64,000 nucleotides of DNA from Phycomyces blakesleeanus NRRL 1555(-) (Eukaryota; Mucoromycota; Mucoromycetes; Mucorales; Phycomycetaceae). The translations under genes were made by a program, and so were the position numbers. Each line of letters opens with the position of its first letter. Within the stretch, counting starts at the first letter, position 1. The DNA lies in the NCBI RefSeq assembly GCF_001638985.1, contig NW_017265141.1, positions 1,543,001-1,607,000 of the forward strand, in the 5' to 3' direction. Positions 11,756-24,433 of the stretch are shown piece after piece. The notes under the pieces are model-generated. The model made no database searches, had not been told where the DNA came from, and saw only the letters and a list, made by a program, of their open reading frames with translations.

Positions 11756-14550
11756 TCCCCGTTTTCTTTCTACTCTATTGTCTCTCTATTGTTGTTGCGT
11801 ACACCATATGAAGCTACACACGTACAGACGTACACATGTATGCGTGCGTGTGTGCGTATAAACGCATATATACACATACATATATCTTACAAAATAGAGA
11901 AACATGTGAAATCTATGGCTATACTAAAAAAAAATATTGAAAAAAAAAAAGACCCAAATAGAGTTCCTTTTTTCTCTTACAAGTATAAAAAGTATAAAAA
12001 CATTATATGTATGTGTGTGTGTGCACATTGGTGTGTATCAATGTGTACTTGTATTCTATACACATTGACAATGTCGATCTCTCTATTTCTTTCTATGCTT
12101 TAAGCTATCTATCTTTGTCTCTTTTAAAGGCAAAGCAAGGCAAAAAAAAAGTATAATTTTTTTTACGCGTTAAAAAAAACAAAAAAAAAGAAGTACAATG
12201 ATAATGTACAACAGAACAATTATTTACAAGAAGCACAGATTATCGCCACCCCCAGACCACCTAGTTGTCAAATAGGATAATAATGGTTATTATTTGAGTA
12301 TTAAATAATCAATATAATAACATACATTTCCCATATAAAGGCAGACTACAGAGCGATCAATTCTTCTTTCTTTTGTTTTTTTTTATTGTAATCTTATTTT
12401 TATTTGGTTAGAATCAGGACAAGTCTGGCGCCCACAAAATAATCGTAATTTCAAATAGCAATATTATACGTAAATGACAATATACAATTTACCAAGGTTT
12501 GTTGGTACTTTACTTTATTATTTTATTTTTTTACAGGTGCAACTTTGCAGAATATAGTCAAGGCTAATTTTACTATTATTATTATCTTTTATTATATTTT
12601 TATTAGCGGTGTTGATCTGTACCCTCTCTTTGTCTCTTTCTATCTACTTTATTCTTCTTCGTTCACTCCCCCAAACATTCGACCTGCGATTTAATCATCA
12701 CCATCATTACCATCACTATAGTAACCATCAAAGTAAATTATTTAAATTATTATAAATTTTTGTAAATTACTGCAATTATTATAATTTTAAAAATCATTAC
12801 ATAAATAATTATATGATTATATAATTATATTTATATATATACATATACATATACATATATTTGTATGTGCACACAGAAAAATAAAAAATAAAAAAAGGGT
12901 ACTTTTTTGTTGGGATTATTAAATATTATGTATAGTCTTTGAGCGCGTATTTGATATCAAATTATCTTGCCTTTTTTTTTTTCTTGTTGGTTACCATGGT
13001 ATTATTGTTATTATTATTATTATTATTTTTTTAAAAAAAAAGAGAGAGAGGAACAAATGGATTGTAGTTTAATTAATTGGTTAATTAATTGGTTAATTAA
13101 TTAATTAAAAAAAAAAACAAAAAAAGCATGGTTCTTCTTTTGTCATATATATATATATCTTTAATGGTGAACTGTACATTCAAGGCAGCATAATATTAGT
13201 TTAACCAAAAAGAACCACCCGCATACATACATACATACATACATACATATTCATGTACATATTCATATACACAAGATGACGAGTAACATGGCGTTTCATT
13301 AATGTAACCATTCAATATGCATCCTTGCTTCTCACTCGCTCAAATTCCGGCTATTTTTTTCTGCCTTGTATCATTTTTGGTGTAAAAATAATAACAATAA
13401 TAATAATAATAATAAAAAAAAAAGACTCATAGAAATTACTTTCATCTTGTAGGTCTGTAGGTCTGTCTTACCCTGTTGCCTCTTTCTTTTTCTTTTTTTT
13501 CATCTACCGCAGAATTAAACATTCAGAATATTCTCGGGTTTATAGTCTCATTACATACTCACTTGGTATTCCTTGTCATTTGCTTTTTTTTTAAAAAATA
13601 TATATATATATATATAATTATATGCGCGCACATTAGGATCCGTTATTGGTGAGAATATTTTTACAAAGCTGGTCCGGACTTGATCCAGATTTTGTACGCA
13701 CTGAGGACGATGTTTCAATCTGTGCCTTGATCAATATATCCCGCCTCCTCTTTATCCTCTTTTCTTTAATCTATATCTATAGATCTCAAACTATACTCAT
13801 CATGTTCATTACCCAATCACTAAACAATCTAATCTATCTCAAGACTTGAGCTTACATGTTAAAGATTCCATTTTCTTATATTTTAGATCATTTCAAAAAC
13901 AAATAAATTCATCTCAATAATCTTGTTTGATCAAGTCATCATTGATTCTACTTGATCTGCATTATTCTAAAAGAAGAATAAAAGCCAAGACTGCCCTTTT
14001 ATTACTATTATTATGTTTATTGTTTTTAAAATACTAAATAAAATATTATTTCCTTATCAATGTTGACAGGTTTGACATTGGGAGTGGGGATTGTGCAGAT
14101 GTCAGAACAAAGTTGGTTTATTGTTAGTATTCAGAGTATAGTATACTTGCTAAAAAAAATCATTGAAATTGCTTAATGCACATTACATGTAAATAGAATT
14201 ATGGACCTAGGGCAAGAAATATATTGGCTCAAAATTATTAGCATTATTATCAGTAAGTAATATGATGCTTTTTCTTTTATTTCTCTTCCAAAGTTCCATC
14301 TTGACTTTGACTACTTTAAGCACGACTCTCTATAATCATTACCTTCTTCTTTTGGTACATGTGGTTTGTGTTCTTCTACCTTTACGAACCACAAGGCGCC
14401 AAAGTACAATTGAGGAATTGTTATGACCTAATATGTGACACAACGATAGTTAATTGTTGGATTTTTCTTTATTTTTCATCATCATCATCTTCTTCTTCTT
14501 CTTCTTTACTGTCTATAGATGTGTTCAACTTGAATAATATTCTTACAAGA
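11129..14550. other. 3.4-kb gene-poor AT-rich region
   Basis: Between the CON7-like gene and the gap-flanking repeat I see only microsatellites (ATTC at 11145, TTA runs at 11500, 11728 and 13010, CATA at 13222) and isolated short frames. A small hairpin with arms TGTGGTT/AACCACA lies near 14360-14395. I found no convincing gene and no tRNA. Confidence 0.5.
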
Positions 14551-14770
14551 CAGAATTATATATCGCATGTTTTTATATATAAAAATTCAGAGTTCAAACC
14601 ATTTATTTGGATAAACACAGTGTAAAGAAGAAGAAACAAATGAAACATGTACTACAGAATTCTGTCCACCCCCTCCCCTCCTCCTTTCATTAAATCTTCC
14701 CTAAAAATGTTAATTCAATACATACTAACACTAATGATTTACATGTGTATAAATAAAAGTGAATAATTTT

Positions 14771-14805
<35 letters not shown>

Positions 14806-15455
14806 TTGTACATATACCGATAAACACGCACATATATATATATATATAATTGTGTTTACGATTTACGCTTTTAGATCTACTTGACTCTCAGTACAGCTCG
14901 GACATCCATTAGGAACGATAAAAGAGCCTCTCTAAATTTTGGTGCATTCCGACTAGGAGGCAAAGAATACGCCAATTGAGTAGGGGTTGCCTGGTCAAGG
15001 GTTTGGAAAGCAAAGAGTAATCTAGACTGAATATCTGCTGGTTGCTGTACAATGATCTGATTCACAATGGCCATGTAATCATCCTACACCATATCATACA
15101 AATGTTATTTAATTTGAGTTTCTTTTTTTTTTTTTTTTTTTTTTGGGGGGGGGGGGATTTGATTTGATTTGATTTAATATACACTTACCCTTTGGGAACA
15201 AATCAAAACCCACAAGGGTTCGGGGGGCGCATCTACCACCTGTCCATCCAGGGGTTCAAACAAAAAGACCTTGACCAGTTGTGCAAGGAATTTACTGAGC
15301 GCCTGCTTTAATAAGTCGAAATTGGCTGATGCTACACGTACACACATAAAAATCTTACAATTAGAATTGGAATTATATATATATATATATATATATAAAA
15401 GTGAACCGACCCTGGTTGGATTGTTGTTGCACATGTGCCCACAGGGCAAGGGGTG
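14551..15455. repeat. Left copy of a 905-bp direct repeat flanking the gap (probable unmerged contig overlap)
   Basis: This segment matches 15556-16460 base for base at a constant offset of 1005. The left copy ends exactly at the N run and the right copy begins exactly after it, at the sequence matching 14551. About a dozen substitutions are visible, all within the last roughly 260 bp of the left copy (15190-15455), which is how a low-quality contig end behaves. The repeat is therefore best read as the same genomic sequence present twice. Confidence 0.85.
14877..15335 (-). pseudogene. Spurious second copy of the last two exportin-4 exons
   Basis: Positions 14877-15083 repeat the final exportin-4 exon exactly. 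About 15189-15331 repeats the preceding exon but with several substitutions that change the protein (for example LLFEHLDG becomes FLFEPLDG). It lies in the left copy of the gap-flanking repeat and has no upstream exons of its own. I treat it as an assembly duplicate rather than a real paralogue or tandem exon duplication. Confidence 0.8.
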
Positions 15456-15555
15456 NNNNNNNNNNNNNNNNNNNNNNNNNNNNNNNNNNNNNNNNNNNNN
15501 NNNNNNNNNNNNNNNNNNNNNNNNNNNNNNNNNNNNNNNNNNNNNNNNNNNNNNN
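15456..15555. other. Assembly gap, 100 N
   Basis: Exactly 100 N are present, the conventional placeholder for a gap of unknown size. Because the two flanks are copies of each other, the true gap may be zero or negative. Confidence 0.99.
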
Positions 15556-15775
15556 CAGAATTATATATCGCATGTTTTTATATATAAAAATTCAGAGTTC
15601 AAACCATTTATTTGGATAAACACAGTGTAAAGAAGAAGAAACAAATGAAACATGTACTACAGAATTCTGTCCACCCCCTCCCCTCCTCCTTTCATTAAAT
15701 CTTCCCTAAAAATGTTAATTCAATACATACTAACACTAATGATTTACATGTGTATAAATAAAAGTGAATAATTTT

Positions 15776-15810
<35 letters not shown>

Positions 15811-16460
15811 TTGTACATATACCGATAAACACGCACATATATATATATATATAATTGTGTTTACGATTTACGCTTTTAGATCTACTTGACTCTCAGTACA
15901 GCTCGGACATCCATTAGGAACGATAAAAGAGCCTCTCTAAATTTTGGTGCATTCCGACTAGGAGGCAAAGAATACGCCAATTGAGTAGGGGTTGCCTGGT
16001 CAAGGGTTTGGAAAGCAAAGAGTAATCTAGACTGAATATCTGCTGGTTGCTGTACAATGATCTGATTCACAATGGCCATGTAATCATCCTACACCATATC
16101 ATACAAATGTTATTTAATTTGAGTTTCTTTTTTTTTTTTTTTTTTTTTTGGGGGGGGGGGGATTTGATTTGATTTGATTTAATATACACTTACCCTTTGG
16201 GAACAAATCAGAGCCAACAAGGCTTCGGTGGCCGCATCTACCACCTGTCCATCCAGGTGTTCAAACAAGAGGACCTTGACCAGTTGTGCAAGGAATTTAC
16301 TGAGCGCCTGCTTTAATAAGTCGAAATTGGCTGATGCTACACGTACACACATAAAAATCTTACAATTAGAATTGTAATTATATATATATATATATATATA
16401 TAAAAGTGAACAGACCATGGTTGGATTGTTGTTGCACATGTGCCCACAGGGCAAGGGGTG
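15556..16460. repeat. Right copy of the 905-bp gap-flanking direct repeat
   Basis: This is the copy continuous with the rest of exportin-4 and should be taken as the true sequence. It contains the last two exportin-4 exons and the downstream region with a TTTA microsatellite near 15776. Confidence 0.85.
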
Positions 16461-19400
16461 CAACAGCATGCAGGGCAAGAATATTGATGTCTGCAATGTC
16501 ATGTCCAATACCAAATTCCAGACTGGCCATAAGGTTATTAAACAAGTCCACAGGAAGACCGGTCAACTTTTCCGGAAAGACTTCGATAAGGTGCGATATC
16601 AATTTTATGTATTCTTGACAGAGATTAGGAATCTACAAAGATTCAATGCATTACATTACATTACATTACATTACATTATTAAAGAAAAAAAAAAGGTCAA
16701 TATCCATATTAATCACAATAACAATATATCTCTTTTACCTTTAGCATCTCCATATCTACCATGGGAATAATCACATTGACACCAAAAAGAACAACGTTGG
16801 CTACATCAGAGTTTGAGTTTGACAAAAGTTGATTTTTGTTTTGGTCTATAATAAATTTATTGTTCATTTGTTAGTTGGTCTATAATCCCTAAGTTTTTCT
16901 TTGTTTGTTTACTTACTAAAGTCTTCGAATTCTGATGCCATTATGTTGGACAGAAGGATCAGTGCAGCAGATACATCTGCATAGGGCTTGTCTTCCTCCT
17001 CCTCTTGGCTGTGCATCTTTTTCTTGCCCTGATTGACAGCCCCAAAGATCCGCAAGATTTCAATGACGACACGGAAAAACATTTGCTTCTGGTCTTGCCC
17101 AAGAACACCAAAATCCTATTTTTAGCCACAGCAGAAACACAAGCACAAACCCAACATCGAGTTAGTAAATACATGAATAACAAAGAGTCCATTGCACATC
17201 TATTTCTAAAAGAAGCCTAGCATTTGTACGCTTTTTTTTCTTTTCTTATTTTCTACTCACCAGGCGCCCGGCGAGATCTACAAAGAGCTGGAGAATCAGG
17301 AGTTGGACCTGAGACACATCTTTGTAGAGCGACATGAGTTGAACAATACTTTCAAAGAATCCAGAACAAAAGCCAAAGATGATTGGAGTGTTATTGAATT
17401 GACAGGCAAGAGCCAGACCATCCAACATCTAATTTTTTTTTTACAAACATATACATGGATAAATTAGTGTATAATACACCTTTAAGAATTCTTTTTTTTT
17501 ATGCGTGTGTTGTACCTCTAGTGAGTCCAATACTTGGTTCATAAATTCTGTGTGTTGAAAATTCTGTTGAAAATTTGGGTGTCTCAATACATCGCCTAGA
17601 CGTTTCTGCCAATGAAAATTAAAATTAAAATTAAAATAAATAAATAAATAAATAAATAAATAAATCATCATCCAAGTTTCGACTTTCTTTGCCTTTTGTT
17701 TTAAATTTTTTTTTTCAAGTGTCTTGAACTTATTCTTACCTCAATCATCTTGAATATCAAACCAAAGTAATTGTCGCGTGTGTTGGCATCAGTTGAGCTA
17801 CTCGAAATTGAGGCCACAGTCTGGATTAAGCAACTAAGACAAGAATGGTAACGTCACGAATAGTATTTTTTTTAGAACCAAGACAAGACAAGAAGTATAA
17901 AAAAAAGTTTATATTCACAGACTATGCAATATATTTTTGTGTGTGTGTGTGTGTCTTACTTGTGTACGACCTCTGGTAACTGTTCCATATTTGCTGTGAC
18001 AAACTGAACCAAGTCTGGGAACTTGTCTAAATTGTAAACAAGGTTCAAACCCCCGCTTATTTATTCTTTAATTGCCTAAAGTACCAAAAAAAAAAAACTT
18101 ACTTGACTGTAACAAATAGCTCTTTGTGTTTACGCAAGTTCCACATGAGTTAAGCCAAGAGATAAGCTAAGCATTGAACAATTCATTAGCCACCAATATT
18201 TCAATGTATATAGAGAGAGGTAAAGAAAAGAAAAGAAAAGAAAAGAAAAATTAATAGTGTAATTTTTTTTGAGCTATATTGTGTTGTGTGGATTTACCTG
18301 CAACAAGACATCTGGATCCGCACTCCACAATGCAAAATTGGTCTTCATTTGTTCAATGGAGAAATCGATAATATGTACACCTTGTCCATCAGATGGTCCA
18401 GGTCTTCCGAATGCTTTTGCAATATTAGGGCTAGAACGTAATTAGCATTACATTTGGATATAAAAACAACAACAAAAATGATAATAAAAATGTCAATTCT
18501 ATCCTATCGGATATTGACCATCATGGAAAGCTTCCCTTGGGGACCATACCTTATGTAACCATATTCGTTCTCATCTACCAAAAGATAGGATTTTGACCAA
18601 CGTTCCATAAACCAAACCAATGTTGCAGCCACACGCGGGCTACAATTAGAAGCCTATGTATATATATATATATGTGTGTGTGTGTGTATGGCACATTAAC
18701 CAATCTAACCAAATCTTTCCCTTTCTTTCCTAAACACAAACACCTTATCTTTTTCTCTCTCTTTCGTTCTCTCCCTACCTCCCACCACCACCATTTATTT
18801 TCTTTACCTCCATTGAATTGGGTCCAAAACTAGATGAGAATCTGAACAATTCCAATACTTGTCTAGAGACATTTACAACAGGGTCTTGCTCAATAGCCTA
18901 ATCATTTTACTTCATAAGTACACAAACACACAATATACAAAGTTAAGGGTACACCAACTGATCTGGTGAGAATACATATAATATACTATAATCTATTTAT
19001 TTATTTATTTATTTATTTTACCTGAGACCCAGACAATTGCATAATGGAATCTGGGATCATGGGTTGTTCGCCCTTTCCGGTATCGGCCAAAATATGACCA
19101 GTAATCAGGATAATCCAGTGCAATTGCTCGTGAAGAAGAAGTAATTTACCATCTACAGACACAAATACAAAAAAATATATAGTTAAGATACAAAGAGAGA
19201 TTGGTCGGTTTACATGTGTATAAATCATCATAATATAATATTTTACCAGAATTGATTGTGTTTGACACAAAGTATGCCTTTAGGCGGTCAAAACAGCTTC
19301 CCAGCAATAGTTGCAGGCGTAAAATACACTGATGAGGATGAAGTCTTCCCAGAGTACCAATACATGTAAGCTGGTCTGCGTACACATCCTATAATAGAGT

Positions 19401-22035
19401 TTAGAGTCAAGAAAAATAGAAAATAAATTCCCAATATATCTCTCTATTTCTTACCCAGTCTTTAAATCCACTGTCAATCTCATCTTCCTCTTCTTCATCG
19501 TTCATAGCAAGAATCGAACTCTCCAGACGAGCATCGATGTATGTCTCGACCACCTGATAAGCAACCGTCTTCATGTAGTTTGACAAATGCTCACTGTCCA
19601 TCTCAGACATACCCGAGATCACGGCTCTTCCAGACTGTTGTTGTTGTTGTTGACCATATGCAGGCTGAACTTCATCAGCCAATCTGACCCATGTCTCGAG
19701 ACACTCGTCACTGGCCTCACTCAACCAACCCTCTTCGGCATCAGTAACCGAACCTCTGAGGCACACAACCGTCAATCGTCCGATGGCATTTAAGAATTGA
19801 AAAAAGTCAGGAACTAGACAAAGAATAGATACAGGAATGTTTTCTAGTAATCTTCTGGTCATCTGAATAGTTCCCAAGATGTGAGGTCCTTGCTCGGATA
19901 AAACGTCTGGATTTGTACCAAGTTCAAGAATACTTGTAACAAAAAAAAAGTCAATACGTTGAGAAAATATAACTATTTTTTTTTTTAAAAAAAACACATC
20001 TCTTTCTTATAAACATGTTTTGCCTTACTCGTTCATTAACTTCAAGGTACCATTCATCAATGTGGTAGTATACGATTTTACAGCAGTTGAGTCATGACCA
20101 AAGAAATATTCTTGGAAACCCGAAAGCTGGACAAGACATTGTCTGCACCGATGAGCCAACACATCATCTGTCTGAACCAGATTATATGTCTAAAACAATT
20201 AAATGGTTATTAACAGCAACAACATTACTAAAGAAGTAAAGCAAGAACAATAAAATAAAATAAAGGTACTCGTCACTTACTCTAAAGAACAGCCAAAGAA
20301 CTTCACTGTTGCCAACCACTGGTTGCCAGCTTGTAGGAAAGATGGTAAACACTTTCTTAACTGTCGAAGGACCATCTTCCCGGTCAAAATCGTCTGCATC
20401 ATTTCCTGTCTTTCCAAACGATCCCGGAAGCGCATTGCTAGCACTGGTTGACTCAAACTCCCAATGGAGAATCTTTTCCAAGAGTTCAAGGCACTGAACG
20501 AGTAAAAGAGGCGGAGGTGAAGACAAGTGGTTTGTCTGTGATACGACTTGATGTAACTTTGTTACAGTTTGTTCCAACATTGGAAGCAAAAACCGAGTCT
20601 AATTGTTTGTAAAAATAAAATAAAATAAGATTAGCTTAATATATCTACCTTTTATGTATATATAACACTACAAAGAAATCTCTTCCTCCAAGATATTGAG
20701 TACATCTATATGTATATATTTACCTCAAAGAACACCTTGCATTTGTAGTGAAACTCCCAAGGAAGGCCGACTGTTGCTGATTTTGTGTTGGAGAATTGAT
20801 CTACCAATGCATTGGCCAAAGAAACCCCAAGAACCTGTCAAGAAATTGCCAAAAAGAAAGAAAAAAATGACATATTTATCACAATGTATGTGCATTTGAT
20901 TTTGATTCTAGTTGAGTCTTCTTGCTTTCTTTTCTCATTTCTTTCTATATATATTCCATTTGGAATGCACATCATTTATCTAATTTATCTAATAAACAAA
21001 TATAAATATTTATACGCACTGGTCCATCGCCCGGAGAATTGAACAATTGTTTGATATTTTGAAAGATGGTCATTCTGTCTTGTTCAGAAATATCAAACAT
21101 ACTTCTTTTGGTGATCAAAGCGATGGCCAACAAGAGTTGTTCTCGGACATATTTCAGAAGCCTAAAGTGCAAAGATAAATACAGCGTGTCGTTTATATAC
21201 ATGACAATCAATGATCATATTGTTTATAAACGAACTTTACGCTACACATTAACTAACTAACTAACTAACTAACTAGCTAGCTAGCTAGACTCACGTTGGT
21301 CTTTGGGCACAGTAATCAATCATGTAATTCTTGAGCTGGATCAAATCCGATAGCTCATAAAGAGAATAGTCTCTTACAGCTATTTTACCTATGGCATGAG
21401 CCACTTGGAACTGAACCATCGGGCTCTGTGCTCTGTCTGAAATAATACATACAGCCCTTTCTCCATCAGCTTATTTGATCGACTTTGATTTTGATTTTTA
21501 TTTTTCATTCATTTCTTTATATATATATATATATAATAATATAATATAATATACAGATATGCAAATCTATTGAAATAATCTAGCCTTTTTGCCATATATA
21601 CATATATATATACTATCTTCTTCTGTCTGGAGCTTCTTTGGGACATGATTTATCGTTACTAAAGAAAAAAAAAGGAAGTTGGCTTACCCAGAATATACTG
21701 GCATAGAGCAAGTGCCTTTGGCAGCTGACAAAATGAACTTAAGACAAGTTCTGCTGCAGCTCGTGTGGCTGGTACCTTTTTATACATATATGTATATATG
21801 TATATGTGGGTGTATGCATATGAATATGAATATGAATATGAATATGAATAATATCGGTATTATTATTACTTTATATTAAAAATAAAATAAAGGCAAAACA
21901 AATGACAATCTCTACATGCAAAAAAAAGAGGGGGAGGAGTAATTCATTCAATCGATTTTTTATTACCTGAAAGTCAGCACAAGCTTCTTCAAACTGAACA
22001 TAGATTGTTGCGGCATCGGGATTCTGGTTAGACAT
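15882..22035 (-). CDS. XPO4: Exportin-4, 1155 aa, 23 exons
   Basis: Exportin-4 is a RanGTP-dependent karyopherin that carries selected proteins out of the nucleus; cargoes of the animal protein include eIF5A and Smad3. The start is the ATG at 22035 (MSNQNPDAATIYVQF). Exons I placed are 21967-22035, 21688-21775, 21295-21436, 21020-21161, 20724-20834, 20281-20598, 20029-20189, 19455-19932, 19247-19388, 19022-19152, 18808-18897, 18550-18653, 18298-18430, 18103-18166, five more to 16925, about 16736-16840, and finally 16416-16632, 16194-16336 and 15882-16088. Every phase agrees and the total is 1155 residues, close to human XPO4. Diagnostic stretches are KYVREQLLLAIALITKR, LHWIILITGHILAD, EVFPEKLTGLPVDLF and the C-terminal FLMDVRAVLRVK. 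The last exons are falsely repeated left of the gap. Yeasts commonly lack this exportin. Confidence 0.93.
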
Positions 22036-22093
22036 TGACCTGATCCAAAGAAGTGCACAAGCTTTATTATTATATATAAATATATATATATAG

Positions 22094-22128
<35 letters not shown>

Positions 22129-23312
22129 CTTAAATATATATGTATATTTATATGTATATGTATATAATATAATATATATCTATATATCTATATATAAAAG
22201 AAAGTCCCTTTCTTTTTTTTTCAATGTGTCAAAACTTGCTCTCTCTCTTTTTTTTAAAAAAAAAAAATCCAAAAGAGGATTACGGAGATTTAAAGCACTG
22301 GCTGTGACGTTGACTTTTGTATCCAATTAGAGGTAAATAATCAATTCAAATAAATAAGCGGTTCTATGGTTTGAAATAGTCTTCTCCTTTTTATATATAT
22401 ACACACAAAGACACACAAACATACATATATATATCTTATATATATTCTTTGATTCTATATCTGCTTATTTCTTCTTTTGTAAAGCAAAGCTCAAGACCAC
22501 ATAGGCTCCTTATAGACACCTAAAGGCTTCATTTTGTACCCACCAAAGCACGCCTCATCCTTACTCATTTTACCTGGCAACCTAAGCTTGTTCCGCAAAA
22601 GAAACAATCCAATCTCAGTTCGACATACAACACTTGTTCAAGTACGATAACTTTGCGTAAGTTATGCCTCCTACCTTCCCTTCTCTCGTCCTTTGGTCCA
22701 CGCTCTTTTTAGCCTCGACCGTCAAGTCAACAGCGCTATCTTCTTCTTTTTTTGTTCTGGCTATGTCTGTCTATGTCTGAATAACGCACACACACGCACA
22801 TGAAACGCAGCAATGCCTTGAATATTGGGTGATGAAAAAGCCAAAGCATTTCTTATCCTCTCCAAAGTCCGTCCTCTCCAAAAAACAAACAAACAAACAA
22901 ACACAAAAGAAGAGAAAAAGAAAAGAGAGGAAGAGGGAGGGAGTCCTTCAATTTCTTCTCTAATCTGGATTCCTTTACAATTGAATCTACCAATGGCGCA
23001 GCAATCAAAGATAATTTTTCTTTGCATTCCTCAGCTTTCATCTTCTATCTTTATTTTCTTATTATTTCCTCCCCTTCTTTTCTTTCTTCGGCAACCAAAC
23101 ATTGTCACCGCGACATTTTCAACAAACAACACCGTCAGCAACAACGGCCTACGCAAAACACCAATAACGAAGAGGATGTTCAACAACACAAAGAAAGAAA
23201 AAGAGCTATGTTTGAACTGTCTTTTTTCTTTCTTATTATTACGCACGCCGCAAAATAGTATTGCCAACCTACTCAATCCTATTTACTCCCCCTCCTCCTC
23301 CCCCTCCTCCCC

Positions 23313-23365
<53 letters not shown>

Positions 23366-23689
23366 CTCTACAAATATCTCTTCCTCTTTCTTTTTATATA
23401 TTTAGTATTTACGTGTTTTTTTTTTTGGTTTGAGGCTCATTATTATGTGTGGAAATGAGGAACGGACTAGGAGAAAGAATGCTACGTCACCCCATATCAG
23501 TCGAAGCGTGTGGAGATGTATTAGGGCTCAGAGCGTACATACTACAAGGAGAAGAGATTTCGTCTCTCACACAACGGAGTATTGACTCACTTTCTTATAT
23601 ATATATATTTATTTGGACACAAAAAGAGTTTTATTTGTCCATCTCTCTTTGCACCTTAGCACCAACTTATACAACAACCCACCTAAATC
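22036..23689. other. Divergent intergenic region between XPO4 and the FoP-like gene
   Basis: The stretch contains a (GT)n run at about 22096-22126 and a (CT)n run at 23317-23362. A T8A12 palindrome lies at 22248-22267. Two short stretches that are open on the minus strand and end at splice-like donors lie in 22480-22760. It must carry both promoters. No gene is certain. Confidence 0.5.
23317..23362. repeat. (CT)n microsatellite
   Basis: A nearly pure CT dinucleotide run follows a CCCCTCCTCCC tract. It lies upstream of the FoP-like gene. Confidence 0.95.
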
Positions 23690-24433
23690 ATGTCATCCAC
23701 ACGCAACATCTTTAACCAGCCCTCCAACAACGGTCGTGTTGTCACTCTCCAGTCAGGTGGTTTGAATGAAAGGTGAGACATCTTTTTTTTTCTTTTATAT
23801 ATATATAAACATGTAAGGATGTAAACACACAAACTCATTTTTTTTGTCTTTCTATGTATCAGATTTAGCCAATTGAGCCAAATTAGCCAAATTAGCAACG
23901 CAAAGAAGGTTTATGTTAAGGAAGATGTCGTTACTTCATCGAGCGTTTTTAGCCGCATCCGTGGTAACACTGCCTCTCAGGGAGGTCGTAAGAATGGGTC
24001 AAATGGTATCCAAAGTCGCTTAGGAAAGACAGTTGGTAGTATTCAAAAGCGTACCAATGCACAGTCCATGTCAGGCGTTGTTAGACAGGGACAAGCTAAT
24101 GTACGTGGAAAACAATACACATCACCAGCCTTAACAAGAGGAGGAGGAGGACGCAGACAGCAACCACAGAACAACAACAACAACAACAACAGAAACAATA
24201 ACAACAGAAACAACAACAGTGGTCCTAGAGGACAACAGCAAAAGGTTCAGCGTGGTGGTGCTTCAGGTCAAAGAGGGGGTCGCCAGGAAAAGCCCAAGAG
24301 AGCTACGGCTGAAGATCTCGACAAGGCTTTAGATGCTTACATGATGAAGGATCCCAAAACTGCCCAGATCAAGCTCGACGAAGAAATTACTTCTTATATG
24401 GACGAGGCAGGCGATATTCTAATGGATTTGTAA
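23690..24433 (+). CDS. FoP/CHTOP-like RNA-binding protein, 217 aa, 2 exons
   Basis: Exons are 23690-23772 and 23863-24433 (654 nt). The middle of the protein is basic and rich in Arg, Gly, Gln and Asn, with RGG-type motifs (TRGGGGRR, QRGGASGQRGG) and an Asn/Arg run. The C-terminus, EDLDKALDAYMMKDPK through MDEAGDILM, resembles the FoP C-terminal duplication module of CHTOP (friend of PRMT1) and ALY/Yra1-type mRNA export adaptors. A role in mRNA export or as an arginine-methylation substrate is inferred from this. No RRM is present. The N-terminal repeat FSQLSQISQISN is short. Homology rests mainly on the C-terminal 45 residues. Confidence 0.72.

Noticed and set aside
11588..12103. 171-codon plus-strand frame
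   Set aside because: Dominated by TTA/ATA microsatellite translation and AT-rich sequence. No conserved feature.
14877..15083. A second, tandem exportin-4 C-terminal exon or paralogue
   Set aside because: It is an exact copy bounded by the N gap, with no upstream exons. Contig overlap explains it.
22647..22665. loxP-like palindrome (ATAACTT, 5-bp loop, AAGTTAT)
   Set aside because: Only 7-bp arms match the outer part of loxP, and the spacer and inner arm bases differ. This is expected by chance in AT-rich DNA.
22825..23458. 202-codon and smaller overlapping frames
   Set aside because: Built from CT and A-rich repeats, open on both strands, with no recognisable domain.
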